Source: Polaribacter septentrionalilitoris
GTDB lineage: Bacteria > Bacteroidota > Bacteroidia > Flavobacteriales > Flavobacteriaceae
Reading direction: 5' to 3'
Length of the DNA stretch: 64,000 nt
Assembly: GCF_009832745.1 (NCBI RefSeq)
Contig: NZ_VRMJ01000042.1
Coordinates: forward strand, 124,001 to 188,000
The translations under genes and the position numbers were made by a program. The notes beneath the pieces were generated by a model that saw only the letters and a list, made by a program, of their open reading frames with translations, made no database searches and had not been told where the DNA came from. Each line of letters begins with the position of its first letter. Positions within the stretch are counted from its first letter, which is position 1. Shown here piece after piece: positions 9,901-18,368 of this stretch.

Positions 9901-10405
9901 TTTCACCTATGGTATGAATAACAGATTTTCTTATAAAAACTTTGATTTAAACGTATTTGTTGATGGCGTTCAAGGTGTTAATGTTCTTGATAGAACTGTT
10001 AGAAATGCATCAAATGGCCAAGGTTTTTCAAATCAATTTCAATCTTATTACGAAAACAGATGGCATCCAACAAACAATCCTAATGGATTTTTAGCAAGAC
10101 CAGACTATACACAATCCAGTGAAAGATTAAGGGCTAACGTCTCTTCAGCTTTCATAGAAGATGGTTCTTTTTTCAGAGTTAGAAATATAACTTTAGGTTA
10201 TAGTTTATCTGATTCTATATTAGAAAAGATAAAACTTTCAAAGTTAAGGGTATACGTTACTGCAACAAATCCCTTTATATCTACTAATTTTAAAGGTTTT
10301 AACCCAGAGCAAAGAGATAATAATAATCCATTATCACCAAGTGATAATGAGGGTGTTTATCCTCTAAATAAATCATTTGTTTTGGGATTAAACGTTTCAT
10401 TTTAA
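6947..10405 (+). CDS. susC: SusC/RagA TonB-linked outer-membrane transporter with STN signalling domain
   Basis: An 1152-residue outer-membrane importer that works under a SusD lid. The N-terminus is extended, then comes a signal segment (about 22-43). The STN (secretin/TonB short N-terminal) domain spans about 46-118. A carboxypeptidase-like beta domain follows (about 138-212, GSIVDKDDNPLPGAS). The TonB-box region DEIVVIGYG is at about 218-226, then the plug with IRGIGTLTAGGSPL and AIYGSRGANGVIIITTK, then the barrel ending GLNVSF. The STN domain marks it as a transducing transporter paired with FecR. It lies 16 bp before susD. Ligand unknown; downstream genes suggest a glycerophosphodiester or glycosyl-phosphate compound. 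Confidence 0.95.
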   Translation: MKKVIRKRVKNAIPITLNLKMRITTLLLLVSLFQLQANNSYAQKTKVSLDYKNVSLETIFNKIESITDFKFIYKDKEIDYNQKVSIKAKKEQLSKVLKRLLTNSKITYLVNGKQIILKPLKIASNTKQVIQKEKNQKTTISGSIVDKDDNPLPGASIIEKGTTNGTETDFDGNFKISVTDKNAILVVQYLGYAKKEIAVKDKTTFKIVLLEDAAALDEIVVIGYGSLSRSKVLGAVSSVGAEDISELPVSSLDDAIAGRVAGVQIVSNGAPGAGSTINIRGIGTLTAGGSPLIVVDGYPLTEGSDLNAVNPNDIESMNILKDAASTAIYGSRGANGVIIITTKKAKSDKVTFNFNTFSGFQEVLNQPKFMNAYQFAEVVKEARDWGYVSADPANRNENDSNATRLSQGAVSRHLIPSNFDKYLSGTPGLTDNNWLDDIFRSGRIESYDVSVSGRSGNTNWYVSGGYFNQEGLILGSDFKRYIAKVNLNTKFNDKLSFGINLTPSISNNNRVIDGWTDSPLQQAILSEPFFTPYNNQGELNISQQIRWHNNGGTDGALTENPVAIALGRKDERNKFRLFGSTFLEYQIIEGLKLKTLLGGDYDYSFREAFRPSSIGSYRNDVNSTVAWATERTSVRKNIITENTFTYNKSIGKHSINGLAGYSYQKENSTRTFVDAPNLDSDNIPNIAGTAVTTTDKDISEWVRISYFGRIQYDYDSKYLVSASTRRDGSSRFGANTKFGNFSSFSAGWVVSNENFFPEDSFISKLKLRYSWGQTGNDQIGNFGSIATLKNLNGFINGGLATGQIPSASPNADLSWETSVTNNIGFDLGLFDNKLNLVVDYFVAKTEDMLLDVPVPLQSGFTRSLQNVGKMENKGLEIVLSTSDINLGGVKWNSSINFTTIDNKVKALGPGQTEIIDGAHITKIGNSIGELFGYQVDGIYKSQAEINASAQSGTDVRVGDWRIVDTSGDGIINDDDRQSLGATLPDFTYGMNNRFSYKNFDLNVFVDGVQGVNVLDRTVRNASNGQGFSNQFQSYYENRWHPTNNPNGFLARPDYTQSSERLRANVSSAFIEDGSFFRVRNITLGYSLSDSILEKIKLSKLRVYVTATNPFISTNFKGFNPEQRDNNNPLSPSDNEGVYPLNKSFVLGLNVSF

Positions 10406-10421
10406 CTAAAAAATAAAAAAA

Positions 10422-11834
10422 ATGAAAATAACAAATTATATTAAAATATTGGTTGTATTAATAGTTTTTACAGCCTGCGAAAATGATTTAGATACTGCTC
10501 CTGAAGATAGATTTACAGCTGGTAGTTTTTATAAGAATGCTTCAGATATTGAAGCTGCTGTGAATGCTGCTTATGGTGGCCTCCAAAAAAATGGCCTTTA
10601 TGGTTTTAACTATCATATTCTAATTGAAACTAGATCAGATAATACTTTTGAAGAAGAACCTTCAAATTCTGGTGGTTTTGGAGATGTTGATTTATTTAAC
10701 AGAGTTACAACAAATGGAGTTTTTAGACAAACCTGGGTAGATTCTTATGTTACAATCCAAGCAGCTAATATTGTCTTAAACAGAATTGATGCAATTACTG
10801 ATATGGATAGTGCTTTAAAAGAAATAAGAAAAGGGGAGGTAAAATTTATAAGAGCATTGGTTTATTACAACTTGGTGAATTTATATGGTGGTGTTCCTTT
10901 AGTATTACAAGAAACAACAAATCCAACAGATTTCTTTGGACAAGGCAGAGCGAGCGAGCAAGAGGTTTTTGATCAAATAATTATAGATTTAAATGAAGCT
11001 TCAAGTGCTTTACCAGAATCTAATGATATTGGTAGAGCAAATAAAGGTGCTAGTCTAATTCTATTAGGTAAAGCACATTTAACTCTTGGTAACCCTTCTG
11101 AGGCAGAAACTGCATTAAGAGCAATTAACGGATATACATTTATAAATACATATGCAGATTTATTTGGCATTGCTAACGAAAATAATGCAGGTTCAATTTT
11201 TGAAGTGCAATTTCAATCTGGTGTAAATGGAGGTGAAGAAGGAAGTTTATTTGCGTCAAAGTTTAATTCTCAAAAAAACCCTGGTTCTAAAGGAAACAAT
11301 ATCATTACTCAAGATTTGTTAAACTCTTTTGAAGCTGGAGACTTACGTAGAAATGAGATTATCCAAGACCCTTTAGACCCTACTGTTTACATCTCTACAA
11401 AATATATAGATAACACAAGAACTCTTGTAGATGATGGAGATAACAATGCCATTGTTTTTAGATATGCAGACGTATTACTTTCTCTAGCAGAAGCTTTAAA
11501 TGCAAAAGGGTATGTTGCTGGTGGAGAGGCCTTCGATTTAATCAATAGAATTAGAACAAGAGCTGGTTTACCAAATTTAACATCAGCTACAATTACAAAC
11601 CAACAAGAGTTTACAGAAGCACTATTAAAAGAAAGAAGACACGAATTTTTCTATGAAAGTCATAGATGGTTGGACTTAAAAAGATTAGGTGATCCAGTCC
11701 AAGTAATGAATAATCATTTTGCAGGTTTTGTGGGTTTAAATATTACCATAGACCAAAATGATTTACTATTACCAATTCCTTTAGATCAATTAAATAGTGA
11801 TCCAGGAAGTATGCAACAAAACCCTGGTTATTAA
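10422..11834 (+). CDS. susD: SusD/RagB surface lipoprotein (ligand-binding lid)
   Basis: A 470-residue surface lipoprotein that caps the SusC channel and binds substrate. The lipobox FTACEN is near residue 19, followed by the conserved LDTAPEDRF start of mature SusD proteins. The RagB/SusD helical region contains TPR-like repeats (about 135-230), and the C-terminal part shows RRHEFFYESHRWLDLKRLGD, typical of the family. It lies 16 bp after susC and 18 bp before the first phosphodiesterase gene, so these form one operon. Confidence 0.95.
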   Translation: MKITNYIKILVVLIVFTACENDLDTAPEDRFTAGSFYKNASDIEAAVNAAYGGLQKNGLYGFNYHILIETRSDNTFEEEPSNSGGFGDVDLFNRVTTNGVFRQTWVDSYVTIQAANIVLNRIDAITDMDSALKEIRKGEVKFIRALVYYNLVNLYGGVPLVLQETTNPTDFFGQGRASEQEVFDQIIIDLNEASSALPESNDIGRANKGASLILLGKAHLTLGNPSEAETALRAINGYTFINTYADLFGIANENNAGSIFEVQFQSGVNGGEEGSLFASKFNSQKNPGSKGNNIITQDLLNSFEAGDLRRNEIIQDPLDPTVYISTKYIDNTRTLVDDGDNNAIVFRYADVLLSLAEALNAKGYVAGGEAFDLINRIRTRAGLPNLTSATITNQQEFTEALLKERRHEFFYESHRWLDLKRLGDPVQVMNNHFAGFVGLNITIDQNDLLLPIPLDQLNSDPGSMQQNPGY

Positions 11835-11852
11835 TATAAAAATTACAAGTAG

Positions 11853-12962
11853 ATGAAACCTTATAGTAAGTTTTTAGGTATTCTTTTTTTTCTAATTCTA
11901 AATGCTTGTGGTTCTGATGAGCCAATAATAAATCAAGTAAATGCCTCTTTTGAAATTGAACAAAGTGAATATTTCGCAAATGAACCTATAAGGTTTTCAA
12001 ATACATCTTCTGGTATTGGTACAAATTCAGTTTTTGAATGGGACTTTGGTGATGGTAATACCTCAACAAATAAGAACCCTACACACTCGTATGCTGCTAT
12101 CGGAGAAGGTACATATACGATACTTTTAAAAGTTTCTAATGGCAATAATGAAAGTAGTTTTACAAAAGACATAACTATAGCCTTTACTGAAAACATAGTT
12201 GGCAGAAAAAGTTTAGTCGAAAAACTAGGAGAAAATAAAATTTTAACCTGTGCTCATAGAGGCAATCAAAATAACGCACCAGAAAACTCTTTAAAATCAA
12301 TTCAAGATGCGATTAATGAAGAAATAGAAATGGTTGAAATTGATATAAGACAGACTAAAGATGGTAAGTTTGTTTTAATGCATGACAGCGCTTTAGAAAG
12401 AACTACTAATGGTTCTGGAAACGTAAGCGATTTCACATTGGTAGAACTGCAAAAACTAAAGTTAAAAGATAATAGAGGAGTTTTAACATCAGAAAAAATC
12501 CCTACGCTTCAAGAAGCTTTAAATCTGGGTAGAGGTAAAATCTACTTTGATTTAGATATGAGTAATAATAAAGTGTCATTTGATAGAATATATCCTGTTG
12601 TAAAGCAATATGGTATGATAAAACAATCTATTTTTTATACACAAGGTGTAAGCATTACACAATCAGCTCTCAATAAAGATGAAAACGTCATTGCTATGCC
12701 AGTGATTAGTAACGAAAATAGATTAAGCCAATTCGAAGATGATAGTAGAATAAAAGTTGCTCATTTTCAGTCTCAAACTTTCAATCAAAATTTCGTAAGT
12801 AGAGCAAAAGCAAAAGGCTGGTTCATATTTATGAATGCTTATATTAATACAACAAAAACTCCTTTAGATGATAATTACGCTGAAGTAGATAAAATAAGTA
12901 ATCTAGGAGGTAATATTATACAAACAGATAACCCTGTTTTAATTAAAGAACATTTAAACTAA
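11853..12962 (+). CDS. PKD-domain glycerophosphodiester phosphodiesterase lipoprotein
   Basis: A 369-residue lipoprotein (LNACGS lipobox near residue 18). A PKD beta-sandwich spans about 28-110, with the signature FEWDFGDGNTS. The GDPD TIM-barrel domain spans about 125-368, with AHRG, APENS, VEIDIRQTKDG, LMHD and FDLDMS supplying the usual acid/base and metal-binding residues, and IIQTDNP near the end. GDPD enzymes split phosphodiesters such as glycerophosphodiesters into an alcohol plus a phosphomonoester. Anchor, PKD domain and position after susD suggest action at the cell surface. A second GDPD without PKD is encoded at 16057. Exact substrate unknown. Confidence 0.88.
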   Translation: MKPYSKFLGILFFLILNACGSDEPIINQVNASFEIEQSEYFANEPIRFSNTSSGIGTNSVFEWDFGDGNTSTNKNPTHSYAAIGEGTYTILLKVSNGNNESSFTKDITIAFTENIVGRKSLVEKLGENKILTCAHRGNQNNAPENSLKSIQDAINEEIEMVEIDIRQTKDGKFVLMHDSALERTTNGSGNVSDFTLVELQKLKLKDNRGVLTSEKIPTLQEALNLGRGKIYFDLDMSNNKVSFDRIYPVVKQYGMIKQSIFYTQGVSITQSALNKDENVIAMPVISNENRLSQFEDDSRIKVAHFQSQTFNQNFVSRAKAKGWFIFMNAYINTTKTPLDDNYAEVDKISNLGGNIIQTDNPVLIKEHLN

Positions 12963-12969
12963 TTATAAA

Positions 12970-14469
12970 ATGAAAAATAAATCAAATGCTTTGATAATAT
13001 CTTTATTGATATTTTTAAGTCTAATAATCACGTCTTGTGAAGACAATGAAATTGTTGGTAAACCTGTTTCTACAGTAATACCAAATGCTAATTTTTCTGT
13101 AAAAGCAGATAAATTTCAAGCAGGTCAAAAAATAGAATTTACAGATTTATCAGAAGATCCTGATGGTTTTATAACAGCTTGGGAATGGGATTTTGGTGAC
13201 TCTCAAACTTCTTCTGACCAATCTCCTGATCACTTTTACCAATTAGGTGGTAATTACTCTGTAAAATTAATTGCTATTGATAATACAGGAAGTGAAAGTG
13301 AAGTTTTCTCAAAAGAAGTGGTTGTCGCTGATGACCCTTTAGCAAATATCGATGCTCCAGAAACCCTTTGGAGCTTTGATTTAGATGGGAAATTAAATCA
13401 CTCTAACCCTGCTGTATCTGATGATGGAACTGTATATATAGGTTTTAATCAAGCCATAAGAGAAAACCAAGGTCCAGACTTCTTTGCCATAAAAGATGGT
13501 GCTAAAGTTTGGGAACAAGTATTTATTGAAGGTAGTGCTCAAAAATCAGATCAAATAAGGTCTTCTCCTTCAATTGGTCCAAATGGTAATTTATATACCT
13601 CATCTTATTATAGTAGAACAACATTTGTTTTAAATCCTGCAACTGGTGTTATTGACAATGAAATAAATCTAAATGCAAGGGTAAGATACAATTGCCCAAC
13701 ATTTGGTACAGATGGTTCAGTTTATATTGCTGGTCATAATAAAGATGGTAGAGGTTTCCATTCGGTAAATCAAAGTTTAACAACAGCGAATTGGGTATTT
13801 CAAAGTGGTTCAGAGTTTAATGCAACTCCAGCTATTGGTACAGATGGAACTATTTATGTGGGTTCAACAAATGATAATTTTTACGCTATAAATCCAGATG
13901 GTACAGAAAAATGGAGTATAAATTATGGGACTTGGACAGCAAGTGCCACTGCAATTGGTCCAGATGGTACGATTTATTTTTCTGGTGAAACTTCGACTGG
14001 AGGTGTGCTTTTAGCAATTAATCCAAATGGTTCTATTAAATGGCAAAAAGATTTACCTGCAAAAGCAGCACAAGGTGGACCAGCAGTTGCTGCTGATGGT
14101 ACTATTTACCTAGGTGGTTATGAAGAAAAAATGATAGCTTATAATCCAGATGGTTCTGAAAAATGGTCTTATTCAGCAAAAGGTGCAATTGAAGTTGTAC
14201 CAGCTATTGATAATGATGGAAACCTTTATTTTGGTGATACAAATGGATTCTTTCACGTTGTAAATTCTGATGGTTTAAACCCATACAAGGTTACAAAACT
14301 AGGTGATGAAATTCATTCATCTGCAGCTATTGGTTCTAATGGTATCATTTATTTAGCTGTAAATCAAGGCGATTTTGGTAAAGTATATGCTTTAAAAACA
14401 AATGCAACTGGTCTTCAATCTGGAGGTTGGCCTATGTATGCTAAAGACGCAAAACACACAGGAAGGTAA
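12970..14469 (+). CDS. PKD plus PQQ-like beta-propeller surface lipoprotein
   Basis: A 499-residue lipoprotein (ITSCED lipobox near residue 23). A PKD domain covers about 38-118 (WEWDFGDSQTSSDQ). The rest is a repeated beta-propeller with units such as AIGTDGTIYVGS, FYAINPDGTEKWS and AVAADGTIYLGG, the PQQ/pyrrolo-quinoline-like repeat. No catalytic residues stand out, so a binding role is likelier than catalysis. The C-terminal half is closely similar to the protein encoded at 14552, so the two are paralogues. It lies 7 bp after the first GDPD gene. Confidence 0.8.
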   Translation: MKNKSNALIISLLIFLSLIITSCEDNEIVGKPVSTVIPNANFSVKADKFQAGQKIEFTDLSEDPDGFITAWEWDFGDSQTSSDQSPDHFYQLGGNYSVKLIAIDNTGSESEVFSKEVVVADDPLANIDAPETLWSFDLDGKLNHSNPAVSDDGTVYIGFNQAIRENQGPDFFAIKDGAKVWEQVFIEGSAQKSDQIRSSPSIGPNGNLYTSSYYSRTTFVLNPATGVIDNEINLNARVRYNCPTFGTDGSVYIAGHNKDGRGFHSVNQSLTTANWVFQSGSEFNATPAIGTDGTIYVGSTNDNFYAINPDGTEKWSINYGTWTASATAIGPDGTIYFSGETSTGGVLLAINPNGSIKWQKDLPAKAAQGGPAVAADGTIYLGGYEEKMIAYNPDGSEKWSYSAKGAIEVVPAIDNDGNLYFGDTNGFFHVVNSDGLNPYKVTKLGDEIHSSAAIGSNGIIYLAVNQGDFGKVYALKTNATGLQSGGWPMYAKDAKHTGR

Positions 14470-14497
14470 ACAAAAACACATATCTATTTTAATAATT

Positions 14498-14522
14498 AGA
14501 CGGTTCTGAAAATGAACCGTCT
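14498..14522 (+). terminator. Intra-operon hairpin (possible partial terminator)
   Basis: AGACGGTTC (14498-14506) and GAACCGTCT (14514-14522) form a perfect 9-bp stem with a 7-nt loop, between the two beta-propeller genes. Only a weak TT follows, so it may trim expression of downstream genes or protect mRNA rather than stop transcription fully. Confidence 0.5.
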
Positions 14523-14551
14523 TAAAAATCAACATTTTAAATTCTAATATT

Positions 14552-16045
14552 ATGAAAAAAAACTACACATTATTATTCGTATTATCTATTTTATCTATGG
14601 CTTCTTATAGTCAACTTACTGAAAGCTGGTTTTATACTTTACCAGATAAAGTAGCATACTCTGGACCAGCTATCGCTGAAGATGGCACAATATATATAGC
14701 TTGTGACTATAGTGACAGAAATTCTGAAGCATCTTATGAAGACACTCCTTTTAATTTCTTCGCTATAAACCCAAACAATACTTTAAAATGGCAAGGGCAC
14801 ATTAATGAAGGTTCTACTCAAAATAAAGTTGATCAAGTTATATCTAGTGCTTCAATAAATGCTGATGGCTCTGTGTATATAGGTGGGCATTATGGTAGAA
14901 GAATTCACAGGTTTAATGCTATTACTGGTGATACTTTAAGTACAAATTATATAAATTCCAGAATGCGATACACTGCACCTGCATTTTCATCAAACGGAGA
15001 TGTTTATGTTTTAGTTCGTAACAATGGTGATAAAGGAGTACGAAACTTTTCTACCGATTTAACAACACAAAATTGGATTTTTGAAACTGGTACTGATTTT
15101 AATAGTGTGCCTGCAATTGGTGCAGATGGTACTATTTACGCAATATCTACGAATGATAATATTTATGCAATAAATCCAGATGGTACTCAAAAATGGTCTG
15201 CACCTTACAGTGCTGGTGGCGGTTATGCAAGTTCTGCTATTGCTCTTGCTAATGATGGGACTATTTATGCTTCTGCCAAACTTAATTCTGATAAGGATGG
15301 TGTTTTAAAAGCATACAATCCTGCAGATGGTTCTGAAAAATGGTCTGTTACATTTACAGGTGAAAATGTTGAAAAAGGTGGTCCAGCTGTTGCAGCAGAT
15401 GGTACAGTGTACCTTGGGAATACTGGCGGTAAAATGCAAGCATTTAACCCTGCAAACGGAGCAATTTTATGGACTTATTCAGCGAATTCTGCTATTGAGG
15501 TTGTACCAGCTATTGATAATTTAGGAAGAATTTATTTCGGTGATACCTCTGGGATGTTTTATGTGCTTAATAGTGATGGCACGGAAGCTTACACTCCTTT
15601 GAGTCTCGGGACTAAAATTACTTCTCCTGCAGCAATTCACACTGATGGTAAAATATTTGTTGGTGTTGAAACTTCAACTGGTGGTAAATTAAGTGCTTTA
15701 ACTACTTCTGCAACCGGTTTGCAGACAAGTGGTTGGCCAATGTATGGTAGAAATACAAAACATACTTCAAATGTAAATAATGTAGTACTATCAATAGAAA
15801 GTTTTAACTCCATTGAGGGTTTAAATATCTATCCTAATCCAGTTAACAAAGAGGGTTTTTATATAACAGCAACTTCCAATGCTAAAATAACTGTTCGTCT
15901 TTTCGATATTCTAGGCAAAGAAATTTTTTCAAAAACAATAAATAGTAATGAGAAAATAGAAACTCAAAATTTAAAATCAGGCATTTATATGTTAAAAGCT
16001 ATTCAGGATAATAAAACGGCTTCATCTAAAATTATTATTGAGTAA
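14552..16045 (+). CDS. PQQ-like beta-propeller protein secreted by the type IX system
   Basis: A 497-residue exported protein with signal peptide (about 1-20, SMASYSQ). PQQ-like propeller repeats follow (about 22-405: AIAEDGTIYIA, AIGADGTIYAIS, AVAADGTVYLGN). The C-terminal domain of about 75 residues has LNIYPNPV, VRLFDILGKEI and LKSGIYMLK, the type A sorting signal of the type IX secretion system. It lacks the lipobox and PKD domain of its paralogue at 12970, so the pair seems to place similar propellers at the surface by two routes. Role probably binding. Confidence 0.85.
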   Translation: MKKNYTLLFVLSILSMASYSQLTESWFYTLPDKVAYSGPAIAEDGTIYIACDYSDRNSEASYEDTPFNFFAINPNNTLKWQGHINEGSTQNKVDQVISSASINADGSVYIGGHYGRRIHRFNAITGDTLSTNYINSRMRYTAPAFSSNGDVYVLVRNNGDKGVRNFSTDLTTQNWIFETGTDFNSVPAIGADGTIYAISTNDNIYAINPDGTQKWSAPYSAGGGYASSAIALANDGTIYASAKLNSDKDGVLKAYNPADGSEKWSVTFTGENVEKGGPAVAADGTVYLGNTGGKMQAFNPANGAILWTYSANSAIEVVPAIDNLGRIYFGDTSGMFYVLNSDGTEAYTPLSLGTKITSPAAIHTDGKIFVGVETSTGGKLSALTTSATGLQTSGWPMYGRNTKHTSNVNNVVLSIESFNSIEGLNIYPNPVNKEGFYITATSNAKITVRLFDILGKEIFSKTINSNEKIETQNLKSGIYMLKAIQDNKTASSKIIIE

Positions 16046-16056
16046 TTCAATTAAAA

Positions 16057-16986
16057 ATGAAAAAAATCTGTTATTTATTTATTCTATTATCCATTCTTTT
16101 TACGAGTTGTGAAAGTAAATATTCGAGAGGTGAAAATCAAAATTCTCTTAACCTAACAATTGAAGAAAAAATAGAGAACTTAACCAACTCTAAAGATAAT
16201 CAAGTTATTGTAGTGTCTCACAGAGGAGATTGGCGAAACGCACCTGAAAATTCTTTACAAGCAATTAAAAACTGTATAAAGATGGGTGTAGATATGGTTG
16301 AAATTGATATAAGAGAAACCAAAGATGGTCATTTAGTTCTAATGCACGACAAAACTCTAAATAGAACAACAAACGGAAAAGGTAAAGTAAAAGAATGGAC
16401 ATTAGATTCATTAAGAACTTTAAACCTAAAAGATGGCTTAGGCGTAGTAACTAAACATAAAATACCAACACTAAAAGAAGCTTTAGAGGTATCAAAAAAT
16501 AAAATCTTGGTAAATCTTGATAAGAGCTATAAAATTTTTGACAAATGTTATCAAATTATTTTAGAAACTGGCACAGAAAATCAAGTAGTAATTAAAGGTG
16601 GTAAAGATTATCTTACAGTAAAAAAAGAATTTGGTGAGTATTTAGATAAAGTACATTTTATGCCAATTTTAGGCTTACCTAATAATAGTGCTAAAAGATT
16701 CGTTGATGATTATATGAATTCAGAAAACAAGCCTATAGCTTTCGAGTTTACAGTAAAGTCTGATACTATTAATTTTCTGAAAAAATTTAAAAATATTAGA
16801 GATAATGGTGCAAGTATTTGGGTAAATTCTTTATGGCCTCATCACAATGCTAATCACGATGATGAAGAAGCTGTAAATAATATAGAAATCTATGATTGGT
16901 TTATTAATAACCATATCGATATTATTCAAACAGACCGTCCACAATTATTACTCAATTATTTAAGAAAAAAAGGGTTACACAAATAA
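16057..16986 (+). CDS. Glycerophosphodiester phosphodiesterase-family lipoprotein
   Basis: A 309-residue lipoprotein (FTSCES lipobox near residue 18). The GDPD barrel spans about 50-305: VSHRGDWRNAPENS, MVEIDIRETKDG, VLMHDKTLNRTTNG, IPTLKEAL, then NLDKS in the place of the E/D-x-D-x-K strand. The terminal IIQTDRPQLLLNYL closes the barrel. Compared with the PKD-GDPD at 11853 it has a longer segment near the C-terminus (WVNSLWPHHNANHDDE), so it may handle a different bond or a shorter substrate, probably in the periplasm. Last gene before the terminator at 17011. Confidence 0.85.
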   Translation: MKKICYLFILLSILFTSCESKYSRGENQNSLNLTIEEKIENLTNSKDNQVIVVSHRGDWRNAPENSLQAIKNCIKMGVDMVEIDIRETKDGHLVLMHDKTLNRTTNGKGKVKEWTLDSLRTLNLKDGLGVVTKHKIPTLKEALEVSKNKILVNLDKSYKIFDKCYQIILETGTENQVVIKGGKDYLTVKKEFGEYLDKVHFMPILGLPNNSAKRFVDDYMNSENKPIAFEFTVKSDTINFLKKFKNIRDNGASIWVNSLWPHHNANHDDEEAVNNIEIYDWFINNHIDIIQTDRPQLLLNYLRKKGLHK

Positions 16987-17010
16987 ACTATTTATTTGAA
17001 TTAGTTAATT

Positions 17011-17045
17011 AAAGGGCATAGCAGAATGTGTTATGCCCTTTTTAA
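17011..17045 (+). terminator. Terminator/attenuator between the surface genes and the transport/metabolism genes
   Basis: AAAGGGCATA (17011-17020) pairs perfectly with TATGCCCTTT (17032-17041), followed by further T residues. It divides the locus into an envelope part and a cytoplasmic part and covers an ATG at 17033, which argues against that codon as the transporter start. Confidence 0.75.
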
Positions 17046-17059
17046 ATTCTTATCAAAAA

Positions 17060-18364
17060 ATGATAAAATACTTTAAAAAATCAGCTCCTACTTCAATTAC
17101 AAAAACAGAAAGTGAACAACAATCCTATTATAAAAAATTAAAATGGCAAGTATTTATTTCAGCCACTCTAGGTTATGGATTATATTATGTCTGTAGGCTA
17201 AGCTTAAATGTAATTAAAAAACCAATTGTTGATGCTGGTGTTTTAACCGAATCTGAATTAGGTATTATTGGTTCTACTTTATTCTTTGCTTATGCAATAG
17301 GTAAGTTTACCAATGGCTTTTTAGCAGATCATAGCAATATAAAAAGATTCATGTCTGTAGGTTTGTTAATCTCAGCATTAGCAAATTTAGTAATGGGCTT
17401 TACAAGTACTTTTCTATTTTTTGCGATTTGCTGGGGTATAAATGGATGGGTACAGTCTATGGGTGCACCATCAAGTGTAGTATCATTATCCAGGTGGTAT
17501 AAAGATTCAGAAAGAGGTAGTTTTTATGGCTTTTGGAGCACAAGCCACAATATAGGTGAAGCATTAACATACATTTTAACTGCAGTTGTTGTTTCTTATT
17601 TTGGTTGGCAATGGGGATTTAGAGCAGCTGCAATAATTGGTTTATTAGGAGCTTTAATAATCTCTTTGTTTTTTCACGACACCCCTGAAAGTAAAGGTTT
17701 ACCTCCAGTCAATAAAGATTTCACCAAAAAGAAAACTTCAACTTGGGAAGAACAAAGCGGTGTACTAAAAAATCCATATGTATGGCTTTTAGCATTATCA
17801 AGTGCTTTTATGTACATATCAAGATATGCTGTAAATAGTTGGGGGCCTTATTATTTTGAAGCAGCAAAAGGATATACATTAACACAAGCAAATAGTTTAG
17901 TAGCCATTAGTGCTGTTTGTGGAATAATTGGAACCGCATCATCTGGTTTTGTTTCAGATAAAATATTTAATGGAAGAAGAAATATACCAGCTTTATTATT
18001 TGGATTGATGAATGTTTTTGCCCTTTGTCTTTTCTTATTAGGCCCTAAAAACACCTGGTGGTTAGATGCCATAAGTATGGTGATTTTTGGTTTAGGTATA
18101 GGAGCATTAATTTGTTATTTAGGTGGTTTAATGGCGGTTGATATTGCATCAAAAAAAGCATCTGGTGCAGCTCTAGGTATTGTAGGTATTATGAGTTATG
18201 CTGCTGCAGGTATTCAAGATATTGCAAGTGGATATTTAATTGAAAATAATAAAACAATAGTTAATAATGAAATCGTATATAACTTCGATACAATAACATT
18301 CTTTTGGATAGGTTCAGCAATTCTATCAGTTGTATTGGCTTTATTAGTTTGGAAAAAAACGTAA
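17060..18364 (+). CDS. MFS transporter of the organophosphate:phosphate antiporter type (GlpT/UhpT-like)
   Basis: An inner-membrane carrier of about 434 residues with about 12 membrane helices. Motifs such as YYVCRLSLNVIKKPI at the first helix, the ELGIIGSTLFFAYAIGKFTNG loop and WGINGWVQSMGAPS match the OPA subfamily, which exchanges glycerol-3-phosphate or hexose phosphates for phosphate. I chose ATG 17060 (MIKYFKK) over ATG 17033 because the latter lies inside the terminator hairpin. The gene follows the phosphodiesterases and precedes HAD, galE and galT, so it likely imports the phosphomonoester they release. Glycerol-3-phosphate versus sugar phosphate cannot be decided from sequence. Confidence 0.85.
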   Translation: MIKYFKKSAPTSITKTESEQQSYYKKLKWQVFISATLGYGLYYVCRLSLNVIKKPIVDAGVLTESELGIIGSTLFFAYAIGKFTNGFLADHSNIKRFMSVGLLISALANLVMGFTSTFLFFAICWGINGWVQSMGAPSSVVSLSRWYKDSERGSFYGFWSTSHNIGEALTYILTAVVVSYFGWQWGFRAAAIIGLLGALIISLFFHDTPESKGLPPVNKDFTKKKTSTWEEQSGVLKNPYVWLLALSSAFMYISRYAVNSWGPYYFEAAKGYTLTQANSLVAISAVCGIIGTASSGFVSDKIFNGRRNIPALLFGLMNVFALCLFLLGPKNTWWLDAISMVIFGLGIGALICYLGGLMAVDIASKKASGAALGIVGIMSYAAAGIQDIASGYLIENNKTIVNNEIVYNFDTITFFWIGSAILSVVLALLVWKKT

Positions 18365-18368
18365 ATAA

